A stretch of 64,000 nt of DNA. Origin: Haberlea rhodopensis (taxonomy: Eukaryota > Streptophyta > Magnoliopsida > Lamiales > Gesneriaceae). Shown here in pieces: positions 1 through 11,576 of this stretch. How positions within the stretch are numbered: the first letter of the stretch is position 1; each line of letters begins with the position of its first letter. The notes below the pieces were generated by a model that saw nothing but the letters and a program-made list of their open reading frames with translations, had not been told where the DNA came from and searched no databases. The DNA is taken from NCBI GenBank assembly GCA_907163345.1, contig CAJQUN010000009.1:6944001-7008000 (forward strand). The letters run 5' to 3'. The translations under genes and the position numbers were made by a program.

Positions 1-264
1 ATATATTGATGAAAGAGTTGCTACACTTCCTCCTCTGCCTTCAACCTCCTAGGATAGCGATGAGACATTGAGTTCTTCAAATTTCTCAGCTGCTCGTAGG
101 GAGGAAGAAAGGGTTATGACAAAACAAGACTTGTTTGCAGCAAAAGTCCCCTGGTTCAAAATTTTCGAGTCCAGGATTCAGACGAGCCAACATCTTTCCA
201 GTATTCATGCCAAGTGGCGTATTTTCGAGGGGACTTCTATTATTGCTCCTCCTCCAAGGTCTCG

Positions 265-298
<34 letters not shown>

Positions 299-1106
299 AG
301 GGCTACTTTCCCTTATATCTAGATCAACTCCGAGGGGGCCTTCACTTTCCTGTCCCCTCGTTCTTTGTAGAAATCGCCTCATATTTTGTCATCTCCCTTA
401 GCCAATTATTCCCCAATAGTTATAGACTATTGGCGGGCTTCTTCATTGTCCTTTTCTTTTTGGGTTTTGTTCCTACACCCGAACTCTTTCACTGCTTCTT
501 TCAGTTAAATAAGAAAAAGATCGGCATTTTTTACTTTTCTTCTCGAACGGGGGTTGGTTTCCTCAAGAACTACCATTCATCCATAAAAAAAATGAAATTT
601 TTTTACTTTTTTGCTCGTCCACTCCAGCCTTGTGATTGTCCCATGGAGTGCAAAAAAAACCTCCTGAAAGGCAAGTCAATCAATGGCCACCTTGAAATGG
701 AACCGTATCTATCGGTTCGTCGTAAACTTGACAATCAGTGCTATAATCAGACGGAGCTGATTGACAACGGGCTGCTATACTTGTTCTTGCTGAGCCCGAA
801 GGGTGCATCATTGAAGATGCCCCTCGGTGAGTGTTTCTGAGCACTCTTAAATGTCGCATCCAATAATTTTTTTTTCCAGAACAGAAGACGTCGTGACGAC
901 TTCAAATGAAGTCGCCAATTGAAATGGCGCTTAGGTTAGTTTAAAAATACGTTTAAAAATCGGTTATTTTGTTAACATAAAATTTATATTTGATTAATTA
1001 ATTAAAAAGCCCTATTATCATCCCTAGTCATTACCTCCTCAGCAGGATCGAATTAATCGTCATATATTTGTAATTTTCAAGCATTTATGTCCAAGTGGCA
1101 CCACGT
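1..1106. other. Unassigned non-coding region with low-complexity tracts
   Basis: No recognisable gene. Short open frames run through a poly-C tract and encode proline or glycine runs, so they are composition artefacts. The stretch at about 655-835 is open and less biased (it could be a decayed exon or retroelement fragment), but I recognise no family in it. No splice-bounded exon or terminal repeat could be assigned. Confidence 0.4.
265..297. repeat. Poly(C) run of 33 bases
   Basis: An uninterrupted run of 33 cytosines is visible directly. On the other strand it is G33. Homopolymers this long are uncommon in plant DNA and are often length errors in assemblies. The true length is uncertain. 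Confidence 0.9.
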
Positions 1107-1687
1107 TTTGTTTTAGGGAAAATTTCGGGCCGGTACCATTTGGTAAAAGATTTTTCAGCCCAGTCACCCCAAAAAAAATTCTTTCAACAAGGTCCACTTT
1201 TGGTCAAAATGACCAAAATAGTCTTCTGTCTTCCTTGAATCACACCCTTCAACCCCAAAACCCTAGTCTCCAATCCTCACACCAGCCACATGTCCCAACC
1301 ACCAACGCTAGTCGTCGGAAGTTGTCGCTCCTCCCATGGCGTCGGAGATCGCGCACTGGTCACGAAGAAACGAAAACAAAAATGTTGTGCAAGAAGACAA
1401 AATCATCTCATTCTTCTGTTTATCATCTATTTACCGATTGATTTTGTTTTATATTTCAATTTTTTTGTAATGACTGTTTGTAGATTTTTAATCTTAAACG
1501 TAAAAGTATAATGTATTTGAGATTCTGTCAATTGTTTGAATGAAAATTTTATATTTATTATGAATTTCAATTTTATTGTAATGATTTTAGTAGAATTTTA
1601 ATGTAAAACTCAAAACTATAATGTATTTGAGATGTTCGATCAATTGTTTGAATGAAAATTTGAGAATGTAATGAAATTGAAACCATT

Positions 1688-1857
1688 GGTGCATGTAATT
1701 TACATGCACCGACAACTAATGAGTCTATCGGTGCATGTAATTTACATGCACCGATAGACTAAGTGGTGCATGTAATTTACATGCACCAACAATTAATGAG
1801 TCTATCGGTGCATGTAGTTTACATGCACCGATAGGTCTAAAGGTGCATGTAATTTTT
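1688..1857. repeat. Palindrome cluster A (four full copies and a half copy)
   Basis: Four copies of a 23-bp near-perfect palindrome with arms ggtgcatgtaa / ttacatgcacc, starting at about 1688, 1731, 1764 and 1807, plus a half copy at about 1842. Short spacers resembling gatagacta or aatgagtctatc separate them. The arms contain CATGCA and TGCATG. Confidence 0.9.
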
Positions 1858-2178
1858 CCACAAATATACAGTAGAATGGATTGGACTGATAAACTATCAC
1901 AGTGCCTCTAGTTTACATATTACTACGAAAGCCCTTGTTTTTTCTGTTGAAAATTAGTTGCAGCCAGAGGTTGAAAACCCTATCACCATAAAAGAGAAGG
2001 TAGGGAAGAAAAGAAGGAATAATGGAGAAGTCAGGATCCTCGAATAAAGATTTTTGAAATAATAATATATTACATACATGTCTTAATTTTTAAGTGTTAT
2101 TTATGAATGTCTTTAACACTTACTGTATGAAATTATTTGATATGTAATTTGAGAGCCAATGCAAATATTGAGTCTACC

Positions 2179-2369
2179 AATGCATGTAATTTACATGCAC
2201 CGGTAGACTATCGGTGCATGTAAATTACATGCACCGGTAGACTAGCGGTGCATGTAATTACATGCACCTATAGACTAGCGGTGCATGTAATTACATGCAC
2301 CTATAGACTAGCGGTGCATGTAATTACATGCACCGATAAACTAGAGCGCATGTAATTTACATGCATCGC
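2179..2369. repeat. Palindrome cluster B (six copies)
   Basis: Six copies of the same palindrome. Three are the perfect 22-bp form with gtaattac at the centre; the first and last copies have mutated edges. The spacer tagacta(g/t) recurs with a unit length of about 32-33 bp, so this is a short tandem array of palindromes. Confidence 0.9.
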
Positions 2370-2655
2370 TATATGTTGCTTGTTTGTTGATCTTGTAACA
2401 AATTAAATATACAATATATTATTTTATAAATTAAATTTTTATTATGGATAAATTAAATTTTTATTATGGATGAGTATATAATATATGATAAATTATTGAA
2501 TAATCAAATAACAAAAGTATATTATTTTTCAAATGATAATATATTACACCAACATATCTTAATTTTTAAGTGTTATTTGTGACCGTCTTTAACAATTATT
2601 GTATTATACTTATTTATTATGTAATTTGAGAACTAATGCAATTATTGAGTCTACC

Positions 2656-2743
2656 GGTGCATGTAAATTACATGCACCGATAGACTAGAGGTGCATGTAA
2701 TTACATGCACCGGTAAACTAGGGCGCATGTAATTACATGCACC
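2656..2743. repeat. Palindrome cluster C (three copies)
   Basis: Three further copies of the 22-23-bp palindrome, separated by gatagactag-like spacers, about 75 bp before the HMA-like exon. All three clusters lie inside the Mutator-like element. Confidence 0.9.
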
Positions 2744-2817
2744 ACATGAATACATTTTTTTAATGTAATGAAATTTGTTTCATATTTTAATTTGATTCAA
2801 TCTTGTTGCCTTTGCAG

Positions 2818-3158
2818 ATTACAGTTCTGAAAGTGAACAGCATGTGTTGCAGATCATATAAGAAGAAACTGAAGAAAAAATTACTAAAACTTGATGGTAA
2901 TTGGTACGAATTACAATTTTAATTTCATCCATTTTTATCAATGATTTAATTTTTATTCAAACTTTTTTCTACAGGGGTTTGTCGATCTCCATTGATCTAG
3001 AAAATGATCATGTTTCAGTCAGAGGCAGAGTTGATTCAAATTTGTTGCTGAGAACAATTGAGAAACTGGAAAAAATGCAGAAATTCTCCACTTCAATCGA
3101 AACTCCACAAACTGCAAATCGCATACTTACGAAGAATTCAAACCCTACAGAAACGTGA
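2818..3158 (+). pseudogene. HMA (heavy-metal-associated) domain gene fragment, broken
   Basis: Two exon-like pieces can be read. Exon A, 2818-2896, follows a tttgcag acceptor and ends at a gtaatt donor; it encodes ITVLKVNSMCCRSYKKKLKK and continues KLLKLDG. Exon B begins after tttctacag at 2975 and encodes SISIDLENDHVSVRGRVDS and onward to a stop at 3158. The order (beta strand, metal-loop helix rich in Lys, then IDLEND.VSVRG.VD and an IEKLEK helix) matches the HMA fold of plant HIPP/ATX1-like metal-binding proteins. Two defects show it is not functional: joining the exons at the consensus sites needs a one-base frame correction, and the second Cys of the usual CxxC metal site is Tyr. The intron is retained, so capture was at DNA level. 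The parent gene is not in this window. Confidence 0.65.
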
Positions 3159-3477
3159 CTGGTAAATGCCCACACGACACCAAAAATCGTGCTCGACAGA
3201 ACAATGGCCACAGATTTGAAAAAGAAGAAGAAGAGCATAAATGCGAAGACTACGTTCCTCTACAAATCGAACAATCTGCCATTGAGAAAATGGATTAATT
3301 AGATTAGGGGTGTTTAAGTCATAAAAATGGATTAATTAGATTAGGGTTCCATAAAATAGACTTATATGAAAGATATTTTTTAAAAGATGTATTTAGTTGA
3401 AAGAAGAGTTTTTAGGGTGATTTAGTTGAAAGATGTTTTAAAAAGTGGTACCTTCTTGTAATTTCCTCTTTGTTTTA

Positions 3478-4964
3478 AGCAAATACCAATATCATGAAAA
3501 AATCGAAATAAAAGTTACAAATCATAAAAAAATTGAATAGAATAATTTTTAAATTGACCCGTGATACATATAATTAAACTAAAATTTCTTGTACGAAACG
3601 CTTTAAAAAATTTATAAATGGTGTAATGCAGTCATACTTTATATAAATTTGTAATCCAACACAGTACTTGAAAAGTATATAAAGTAGAGGAGAAAAGTAA
3701 TAAAAAAATTGAAAAAATATTTGACCTTTTATTTTTTTTCCAAAATAATAAAATATACGGGAAAGAGATATTTTGAGAAATAAAATCTCGTCTATTTTAG
3801 CGATCAAATACATCAAATCTTTAGGCACATTTGATATATTGATAACTGTGGGATAAATCATAAACTTTATCTGCACATCCCCTGTTTGTCTTATATCATC
3901 AATTATATCATATGGTACTTTATTAGTATAACATTATTACATCAATTATATTTTACAAAAACATCCATATCAAATTACAAATCTCATAATCTGTTAAAAT
4001 TAAAAGCACATTTATCAAATACGCACCTATTAAAATGCAAAAAAATCCACAAAAAGTTTATTAAACAAATAAAAAGTAAAAATCACCAAATTGGTTTTAT
4101 TAAAATCTATTACTATTATACATATATTACCATATATGATTTAATAATAAGAAATAATACTTTCTAAGTATATAAATCTATTACTATATGTATATATGTA
4201 TCATCATACACATGACTTGCTTATAAGAAACAATAAATTCTACGACGACCACTATTGTGGTATAGTAGTCGTCATCCATCTCTCATTGTAGGCTACTCGA
4301 GTTTGAGTTCATCTCTCCCTAATTTAGGAATTGTACAATAAAAAAACAATAGATTAAAAGGCAAACAACCCCACAACGTTTACCCCTTTTACCATTTTAC
4401 TCTCTAACATTTCAAAACGTACATTTAATCCCTACAACCCCTAAACAATATTCAGGAACAATTATTGTGAATACTCTGGCTGTAAATTCCCCCACGTACG
4501 TCGCACATGTCACAGTCGTGGTATTAGACTCATATGAGGGAATTTGCAACCAGAATATTTGAGAAAATTATTCTCGATTATTGTTTAAATTGTATATATA
4601 TATCACACTCAAACCCATATATACACCTTCACACTCAAACCCTCCGAAGTCCCAACAAACCCTCTTAACGTTTTTGGAATTATTATCCATAAAAGAATGG
4701 AAGTGATAATTTAGAAAGAAAAAAAAGGTTTAATTCATGAAAAAACATATAAAAAACATTATAATAAAAATATTTTAACATCATAATTTTAAAATAAAAA
4801 ATTCAATTACCCATCTTCAAGACTTCAACTCTGCCTGTTTCCCTGCAATCAGATATACTGTTACATATTATACCCATTCTGCCTCTATCCATAACTCCAT
4901 CACCACTCCTCTTCCTCTCACTTCCTACAACTCCATCGAAGCTCACAAGAAATATTCCAAGAAA
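3478..4964. other. AT-rich intergenic region and CAT gene upstream sequence
   Basis: No gene was recognised. The open frames at 3574-4167 are low-complexity. A TATA-like tract, tgtatatatatatca, lies at 4591-4605, followed by two copies of a cacactcaaaccc phrase (about 4604 and 4631). This could be promoter and 5' leader for the transporter gene starting at 4965, but the distance of about 360 bp leaves the transcription start unsettled. Confidence 0.4.
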
Positions 4965-7900
4965 ATGGAGACCCATCTCTCCTCTTTCTCCACCTGTAAA
5001 GCTTATCTCCGGGCGCTGTCGCAGACCCCGTCCCGCCTCTCTCGTCGGGCTTTCTCTGTCTCCACTTCTTTTCAGGAGACCAGCCGGGTTCGGGCTCTCT
5101 CCGGATCGAACATGAAGCGGAGCTTGCGGTGGTACGATCTCGTCGGCTTCGGCGTTGGAGGGATGGTCGGCGCCGGGGTGTTTGTCACCACCGGCCGAGC
5201 CAGCCGCCTGTACGCCGGGCCTTCCGTGATTATCTCTTACGCCATTGCCGGACTCTGCGCTCTTCTCTCGTCATTCTGCTACACCGAGTTCGCCGTCGAC
5301 ATGCCCGTAGCTGGCGGCGCTTTCAGCTACATTCGCGTGACGTTCGGTGTGTGGTGTAACCCACTTTCTGTTTTGTACTTGTTTTTGGAACTTTTTTAGT
5401 GTTGCGCGATTCTCGTGAAAATGGTGCCGAATGTTTTTTGCTATGCGTGATCTTAATTTATGTTGTGAAATTTGTGTATTCGCAGGGGAATTTTTGGCGT
5501 TCTTGACGGGTGGGAATCTGATAATCGACTACGTGTTGTCAAATGCGGCGGTGGCGAGGAGTTTTACGGCGTATTTAAGTACTGCATTAGGCTTATTCAC
5601 CCATTCACAGCTGAGGTTCACCATCAGTGGCCTACCAAAAGGGTACAATGAAATGGACGTAATAGCTGTGGCTGTGGTCCTGCTTCTCACCCTCGTTATT
5701 TGCTACAGGTTCATAATTTTGCACCATATTTTCTTCTTTCGTAGAAAATCTTAGAACAGAAATGTAATTTAAATTTGGAAAAATACGGATTTGGAAGCTT
5801 TGTTTGAAATTTGCATTGAATTCCAAATTTTTCTTTTCTTGTTTCGATTAGCGAATCCTTTCAAATCTGACCACCGTTGTCAAAATCTATCAAATTAGTT
5901 CATTGTATTTTTTTATTAATTGTTTGCAACTCACAATTTTTGTAAAATTCAGTTAAATTCCAATTTTTCATTTTAAAATTCCATGAATTCTTGGAATCTC
6001 TAGCTCCCTGGGTTAAATTTTGGTACTTCTTCTGCAGTACAAGGGAGAGTTCGTGGTTAAACATGGTTTTGACAGCTCTGCACATACTATTCATAGTGTT
6101 TGTAATCGTTGTGGGATTTTTGAGAGGGGAATGGAAGAATTTTACTGAACCTGGGGACCCGAAAAATGCGAGTGGGTTCTTTCCTTTTGGAGTCAACGGG
6201 ATGTTCAATGGCGCTGCAATGGTATACTTGAGCTACATCGGATACGATGCCGTTTCCACCATGGCTGAAGAGGTTAAAAATCCGGCGAAGGATATCCCGA
6301 CAGGAGTTTCAGGATCTGTGATCCTCGTATCATTTCTGTATTGCTTAATGGCCGCTTCATTGTCCGCTCTTCTTCCTTATGACATGGTATACGTTCAGTC
6401 CAGAAAACTAATGATCCATTTTATGTTTCAAAAACTAGTCTACATGGTTAGAATTTTACCTGGGAATTCGAGTTCCAAGGGTTTTTTTAGCTGGATATCT
6501 CACTTTTTTCATGTATACTCGTCCATATAAATGTGCTACAAGATTGAAATATGAGACCTCGAATACAATTAGATTGTGTAATTGGTAAATAATTTTTTGA
6601 CAGATTGATCCAGAAGCACCATTTTCTGGTGCATTTAAAGAAGGCAGTAGTAGTTGGAGGTGGGTTTCGAATGTGATTGGTGTAGGAGCGAGTTTCGGTA
6701 TTTTGACGTCTTTATTGGTAGCCATGTTGGGGCAAGCAAGGTATATGTGCGTGATTGGACGGTCCTGCATCGCGCCATCTTGGTTCGCTCGGATTCACCC
6801 TGGTACCTCAACACCGGTTAATGCCTCTGCTTTTCTTGGTATGCCACTCTCACACTTCATCTCTAAGTTGATTTTATCTTTTTCATTTCTTCAAAATTTA
6901 ATTACCCTTCTATTCGGGTTAGACAAGTAAGCACTTGGTCGATGAGTGGAACATGAACTAAAGTCTTGAGAATCAATTTGCTTCATAATTAAATAATTGG
7001 CTAGTGGAATGATTAAGATTTGATAAGAATAACGTCCGTATCGCATGATGTGATTTTGATGGTGACATTATTCTTTTGTTCTCTTTTATCTTCAGACAAG
7101 ATTTAGGTATGTAAAATGTTCAAACCAGTCAAGATTTGGTAAGTCAAAACTTGGAGGCCCTCTTAGCCAGTGATGTTGTTGAACAGGGTCCACTTATAGA
7201 GTATAAAGTGTGGATTTTTATAGGATTCTGTGGAAAGCTATATCTTAACTTTCTGAATGGATTATATCAAATGATTCGTGTAAATATACCTCAAATGACT
7301 TGGCAATAGCCATGGAAAGTGGGAAATTTGTGCCTAGGATAAATTAATCGAATCCCTTAATTTGACCTTTGAAGATTTTGTGAAGCTATGGTGGGTCTAA
7401 AACTTAGGTAAGACCCAGATTAGTGCTAGTTTTTTTTACACGATAGCAACTGCACTTTCGAAAGAGTCTCTAAATCAATTATTCTCTTCAACCTTTCTTG
7501 AGTGATTCGCTCTAAAAAGAGATTCTGCGTACCGTTTTTTTCGTTCTTTTTCTTCTTTATCCAGTTTATTAATATCTGAAAGTGTTCTGCAGGAATCTTT
7601 ACCGCAGCAATTGCGCTATTTACTGATCTAAATGTTCTACTTAACCTTGTCTCCATCGGCACACTATTTGTCTTCTACATGGTGGCGAATGCGCTAATTT
7701 TCCGACGCTATGTAATTCTAGGAACGACTAATCCATGGCCTACCCTTTCTTTCTTGTTCTCCTTCTCATTCGCTTCCGTCATTTTTACCCTCCTCTGGCA
7801 ATTAGCACCATTCGGAAAGCCAAAAGCCATAATGCTCGGTTCCTGTGGCATTGTTGCCATTGGTGTTGTACAGTTGTTCCATTTTACGGTTCCCCAAGCC

Positions 7901-8167
7901 ATAAAGCCGGAGTTTTGGGGGGTACCTATGATGCCATGGATTCCTTCCATATCCATATTTCTTAATATATTCTTGTTAGGATCTCTCGATAGACCGTCCT
8001 ACGTGAGATTCGGATTCTTCTCCGCCCTTATGGTGCTTGTATATGTTCTGTATAGTGTCCACTCGAGCTTTGATGCCGAGGAAGATGGAATCCTTGTTCT
8101 TGGTCAAAAGTATGGAGAAAGCAGCGAGGAATCTGTTCAAAGAGGGGACCATCCTCCTAAAGTATAA
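4965..8167 (+). CDS. Cationic amino-acid transporter (CAT family), five exons
   Basis: Exons 4965-5346, 5486-5708, 6038-6386, 6604-6838 and 7593-8167 join with GT-AG sites and consistent phase into 1764 nt, 587 aa, the usual length of plant CATs. The product is an APC-superfamily plasma-membrane or endomembrane permease for basic and other amino acids, with about 14 membrane segments. Family marks: LRWYDLVGFGVGGMVGAGVF in the first helix (about residues 50-70), YTEFAVDMPVAGGAFSY, NLIIDYVLSNAAVARSF, GYDAVSTMAEEVKNPAKDIP (the conserved loop after TM6) and GILTSLLVAMLGQARYM. The C-terminal tail is hydrophilic. The hydrophilic N-terminus of about 45 residues and overall layout suggest the CAT1/CAT5/CAT8 clade, but the exact orthologue cannot be fixed by eye. 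The ATG at 4965 is the first in-frame one in the exon. No internal stop or broken site was seen, so it looks intact. Confidence 0.92.
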
Positions 8168-9639
8168 ATTTCCCAATTTTATAGCTTTGTTTATTCCCTG
8201 TTGTAACTTCTTGTTAGTTGTTTATTTAGAACTAAGGGTATCGAGAATATAACAAAATTAAACCAGTCAGCAATTTTTGCTGCATAACTTGTATTGAGAT
8301 TTCTTGTTAAAGATCTCATGTATTTATATATTATATTAAAAAGCTAATGAAATTTCTTCTACTCTGTCTTTTTTATTACAAAATATTGAAAAATTGAAAT
8401 TTAGATTATATTTAGTTATGTATTTATTAAAATTGACTTAACTATAAAAATAATTACTCACAAAAATTCATCTGAAAATAGCATGCCACTGTGCACATGA
8501 ATGCTGGTTAATATTATATATATCATTGATATTTAACCATCTGTAATCGAGCGTTGATCATTTATCAAAAGTTATAGTTGATATTCATGTGTAATTTAGA
8601 TTTTTTAAAAATTATTATCCTTATCTACTCTCTTAGCAGACGCAATTGTTAATTGATTACATGTGATCTTATCTATGAGTTTGAGAACTAAAAATAAACT
8701 AGATAAAAAAATTAGTTGATGGAAAAATATCATGCAAATCTAATTTTCGAATATCTAATAATTGGCTGATTTAAAAGAAACAAAAAAAAAAAATAAAGTG
8801 TAAACTGAAAACGACCCAAGAGGGGGAAAGACAACCATGAAGGACAAATTTATATAATGTCCAAATAAAAAACAAGGACAAAAACAATGTCCATATATTT
8901 CCATGGAAAAAAAATCTTTTATCCCAATTGATTGCTTTTTGTCCTTTCAAAAGGTCAATATGGTTAAATGGCCCTTGTAGTATCAGCCATTTTGGATCAT
9001 TGAGTCCCATTACTCAAATCTTTGTTGGAATTATGGTCCCACTAATGGCCCTTATAGTATCAGCCATTCTGGATCATTGAGTGAATTGTGGTCCCACCAA
9101 TAATTTATTAGTCACGGAAAATTATATCGTACATGAAGAGTAGCACTTCTCATGTAATTTGAGTCATTGGACATGATGGATCACATGTTGATATCTACAC
9201 GGGAAGTAATCTTATATAATTTGAGTTATTGGACGGGATGGATCACATGTTGATATCTACACGGGAAGTAATACTGCGATGAATGATAGAATTGTACATG
9301 GTCACATCTCCCCATTTATTGTTTTTTACTTGGCATGCTAATCCTTCACGTTACCCATAATTAAATTATCTCTACTCTGGCATTGGATTCTGTGGGCTTG
9401 GCTTTACTCATCATGTATTCTTTCTAAAGAATCTATAGAAAGCAATTACAATAATTTTTTTAAAAAAAGTTAATGCATTTTTAAATCCGGGGAGGAGGGC
9501 CCCTAATCAGCTTCCAACTCACCTCCCGGAGCTACCGGCAACAAAAAAATATTCAAACCTCCACGGGATTATTTTTTTGGTATTAATTAGGGCATTCTGT
9601 GTTTTTATGCATGAAACAATTCTGAAATAATGGCAATCG

Positions 9640-9840
9640 AAGTAAAAAATGACGAGAACAAGGCATTGTCTTGTTGTTGTCATATATTTCCCAATGTAAT
9701 AGGTCTCAGGTTCGAGTCCTCTTCTCCCCTAAAAAAAGTCAGAAATGACGACAATAATGCACTGACCTAGTGGTTGTCATCTATTTCTCAATGGAAGAAG
9801 TATCGAGTTCGAGTCCTCTCCCTCCCCTAAAAAATTTTAA
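9640..9840 (+). repeat. Two tandem tRNA-derived SINE-like segments
   Basis: Two similar segments of about 95 bp each contain a pol-III B-box-like sequence: ggttcgagtcct at 9709-9720 and agttcgagtcct at about 9806-9817. The second also has an A-box-like tgacctagtggt at 9763-9774. Both read gacaa.aa.gcactg..(ct)agtggttgtcat-like text and end in a C-rich then A-rich stretch. They resemble the 5' tRNA-related part of plant SINEs. No complete tRNA cloverleaf can be folded by eye. Confidence 0.5.
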
Positions 9841-9910
9841 AATGACATTTTTGAATGTTATAAAAGGGTTAATTAATTTTTTTTTTATCAAAGGGGGATG
9901 GTGTGATTTA

Positions 9911-9985
9911 CAACGAACTCAAACTCGAGTCAAATCCTATTTTTGAGATGGTGACAACAACCAATAGGCCGAGCCTTTGGTGTCC
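9911..9985 (-). repeat. SINE-like segment in inverted orientation
   Basis: Read on the minus strand, this segment has ggctcggcctattggttgtt (A-box side) followed about 30 bp later by gactcgagtttgagttcg, a degenerate B-box side. Together with the pair at 9640-9840 it gives opposed copies of one family within 350 bp. Confidence 0.4.
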
Positions 9986-11576
9986 CTCATAGGCTTTTCT
10001 GGCCTCTCACAAATGAAAGGAATCAAAATGGCAAGAGTTCCAAAATAATATGGAGTAAACAAATTTGATTATATAAATTGAGAAAAGAAAGAAACATATT
10101 TATGTATAATTATAAAATTCGAATTTTTGTAAAACCTTTGAAATCTATTTACTTTAAATGTTCCATTTATTGGAACTTTGAACTTTTTGATACCAATACG
10201 AGGGAAATACTTGTATGCCCCAATTTATGCTCCACTTATACACCAACTCAATATTAAGCGCAACATATTTTAAATAAAAAATACATAAATTAAAATACCA
10301 ATCGTTTCAGACCAATCATATTTAGTTGATCCATAAATAAAACCTAAATTGGGTAACGTGGATATAGTCGAAATTTGATTGGTAAAATGGGCACTTTTCA
10401 TGATGGAGAAAGAAAACTAAACTTTGAAATTGATAGTGCCTAGGGTGGCACAATCACACGGCCTAAAATTTGATTTATAATCATCATGTTATTGAACTCT
10501 TACAATACAAATTAGAGTTCTTATCCTATACAGATTAGATTCAATGTAAACTTGCTATTTCATGTAATTAGTGGTTTTCTCATGATATCGATATCTCCTT
10601 GGCTTGAATTTCAACACTGGCAATGGATCTTGTTGGATTAATTATTTGGAAACGAGTGGTGGGTCGCCCATGGTGCTAACCCGATCTGAATCCATTGAAT
10701 TTGAATGGAAAATGGAGGGAGTAGTTAATAAGCTAACTCCCATATTATTAACATATAATAACTCCAATTCATTCCAAGGAATAACACATGCAAAGAAATT
10801 GATACAATTTTCGTGTAGAAAATAGGCTAAAAATTGGAAAAGCAATCTAGGCCATTTCAAACATCAAATTTAACCATTTTAAGGGGTTACAAGTCCTAGT
10901 GATTGTATTTGATGCTTCGGACAAGGAAAAAGGTCCAAAAAAGCAACGTAATCTCAATCCGGTTATTCGATCTGACAAACGAGCTAGTATAGTTTATATT
11001 CCACATTTATGATTATCAAAATTCATGATCAGAACACTTTCGTTTATGCTCGAATTTACAATTTTTGCCATTACTACTATTTTCAACAATAATAAGATTG
11101 TATTTGGATGTAGTGATTTGGATTTTCTAGGAAAAATTAATGGATGATCTAAAAGTACCCTACGAAAACTAAAAGTACCCTACAAAAACTTACCCTATTG
11201 TATAGCACTAGGGATTGTGTGGTTAATGAGGGACAAATAAATATTATCATTATTCATCCCACCTTTAATTAAAACTATCCTCAAAATTCTTTGACCTAAA
11301 TTGTGGCCTAAATCACCTCAAGATCGCTGCAAATTGCGCTATAGATAAATCCGAGACTTTTTTTATGGCAAATAATGTATACATTAAACAACGTAAAATT
11401 AGTAAAATAAATGCTGTTTCCAAAAAAAAAATACGTAATGCATACACCAACTCAATATTAAAATGCAATATTTTTTAAATAAAAATATATATAAACTAAC
11501 ATATAAATTATTTTCGACTATTGATATTGAGCTGGTGTCATTTTTGTTGAAGAATTCCAATCATTCTTTAGTCATT

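Larger units (their letters stand above)
1116..3468. mobile_element. Mutator-like element (Pack-MULE type), non-autonomous
   Basis: The two ends are degenerate inverted repeats of about 80 bp: the left begins gggaaaatttcgggccggta and the right, read inward on the minus strand, begins gaggaaattacaagaaggta. Blocks around ggtacca, ttca, tcaccc and ttctttcaac are shared in the same order. They are flanked by a perfect 9-bp duplication, tttgtttta, at 1107-1115 and 3469-3477. Long TIRs, a 9-bp duplication and a GGG/GAG start are the usual signs of the Mutator superfamily. No transposase is inside. The body carries a piece resembling a host HMA-domain gene with its intron (2818-3158) and three clusters of short palindromes. 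Carrying host gene fragments is what defines a Pack-MULE. TIR divergence indicates an old copy. Confidence 0.82.
8168..11576. other. Intergenic region with small repeats and SINE-like pieces
   Basis: No gene was recognised in 3.4 kb. Two short tandem duplications occur: a roughly 80-bp unit containing tagtatcagccatt at about 8969 and 9049, and a unit of about 72 bp containing ggatcacatgttgatatcta at about 9180 and 9240. SINE-like segments are listed separately. The open frames at 8771-9010 and 10604-10860 lack any family signature. Confidence 0.5.

Noticed and set aside
68..840. Proline- or glycine-rich open frames across the poly-C run
   Set aside because: Open only because C33 reads as Pro or Gly in all frames; no splice sites or domain.
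1688..2743. CRISPR-like array
   Set aside because: The repeated units are palindromes with very short, similar spacers inside a plant MULE; there are no unique spacers or cas genes.
3574..4167. AT-rich open frames upstream of the transporter gene
   Set aside because: Dominated by Ile, Lys, Tyr and Phe from base composition; no homology recognised.
9700..9830. Functional tRNA genes
   Set aside because: B-box-like text is present but no acceptor stem or cloverleaf pairs; better explained as SINE-like.
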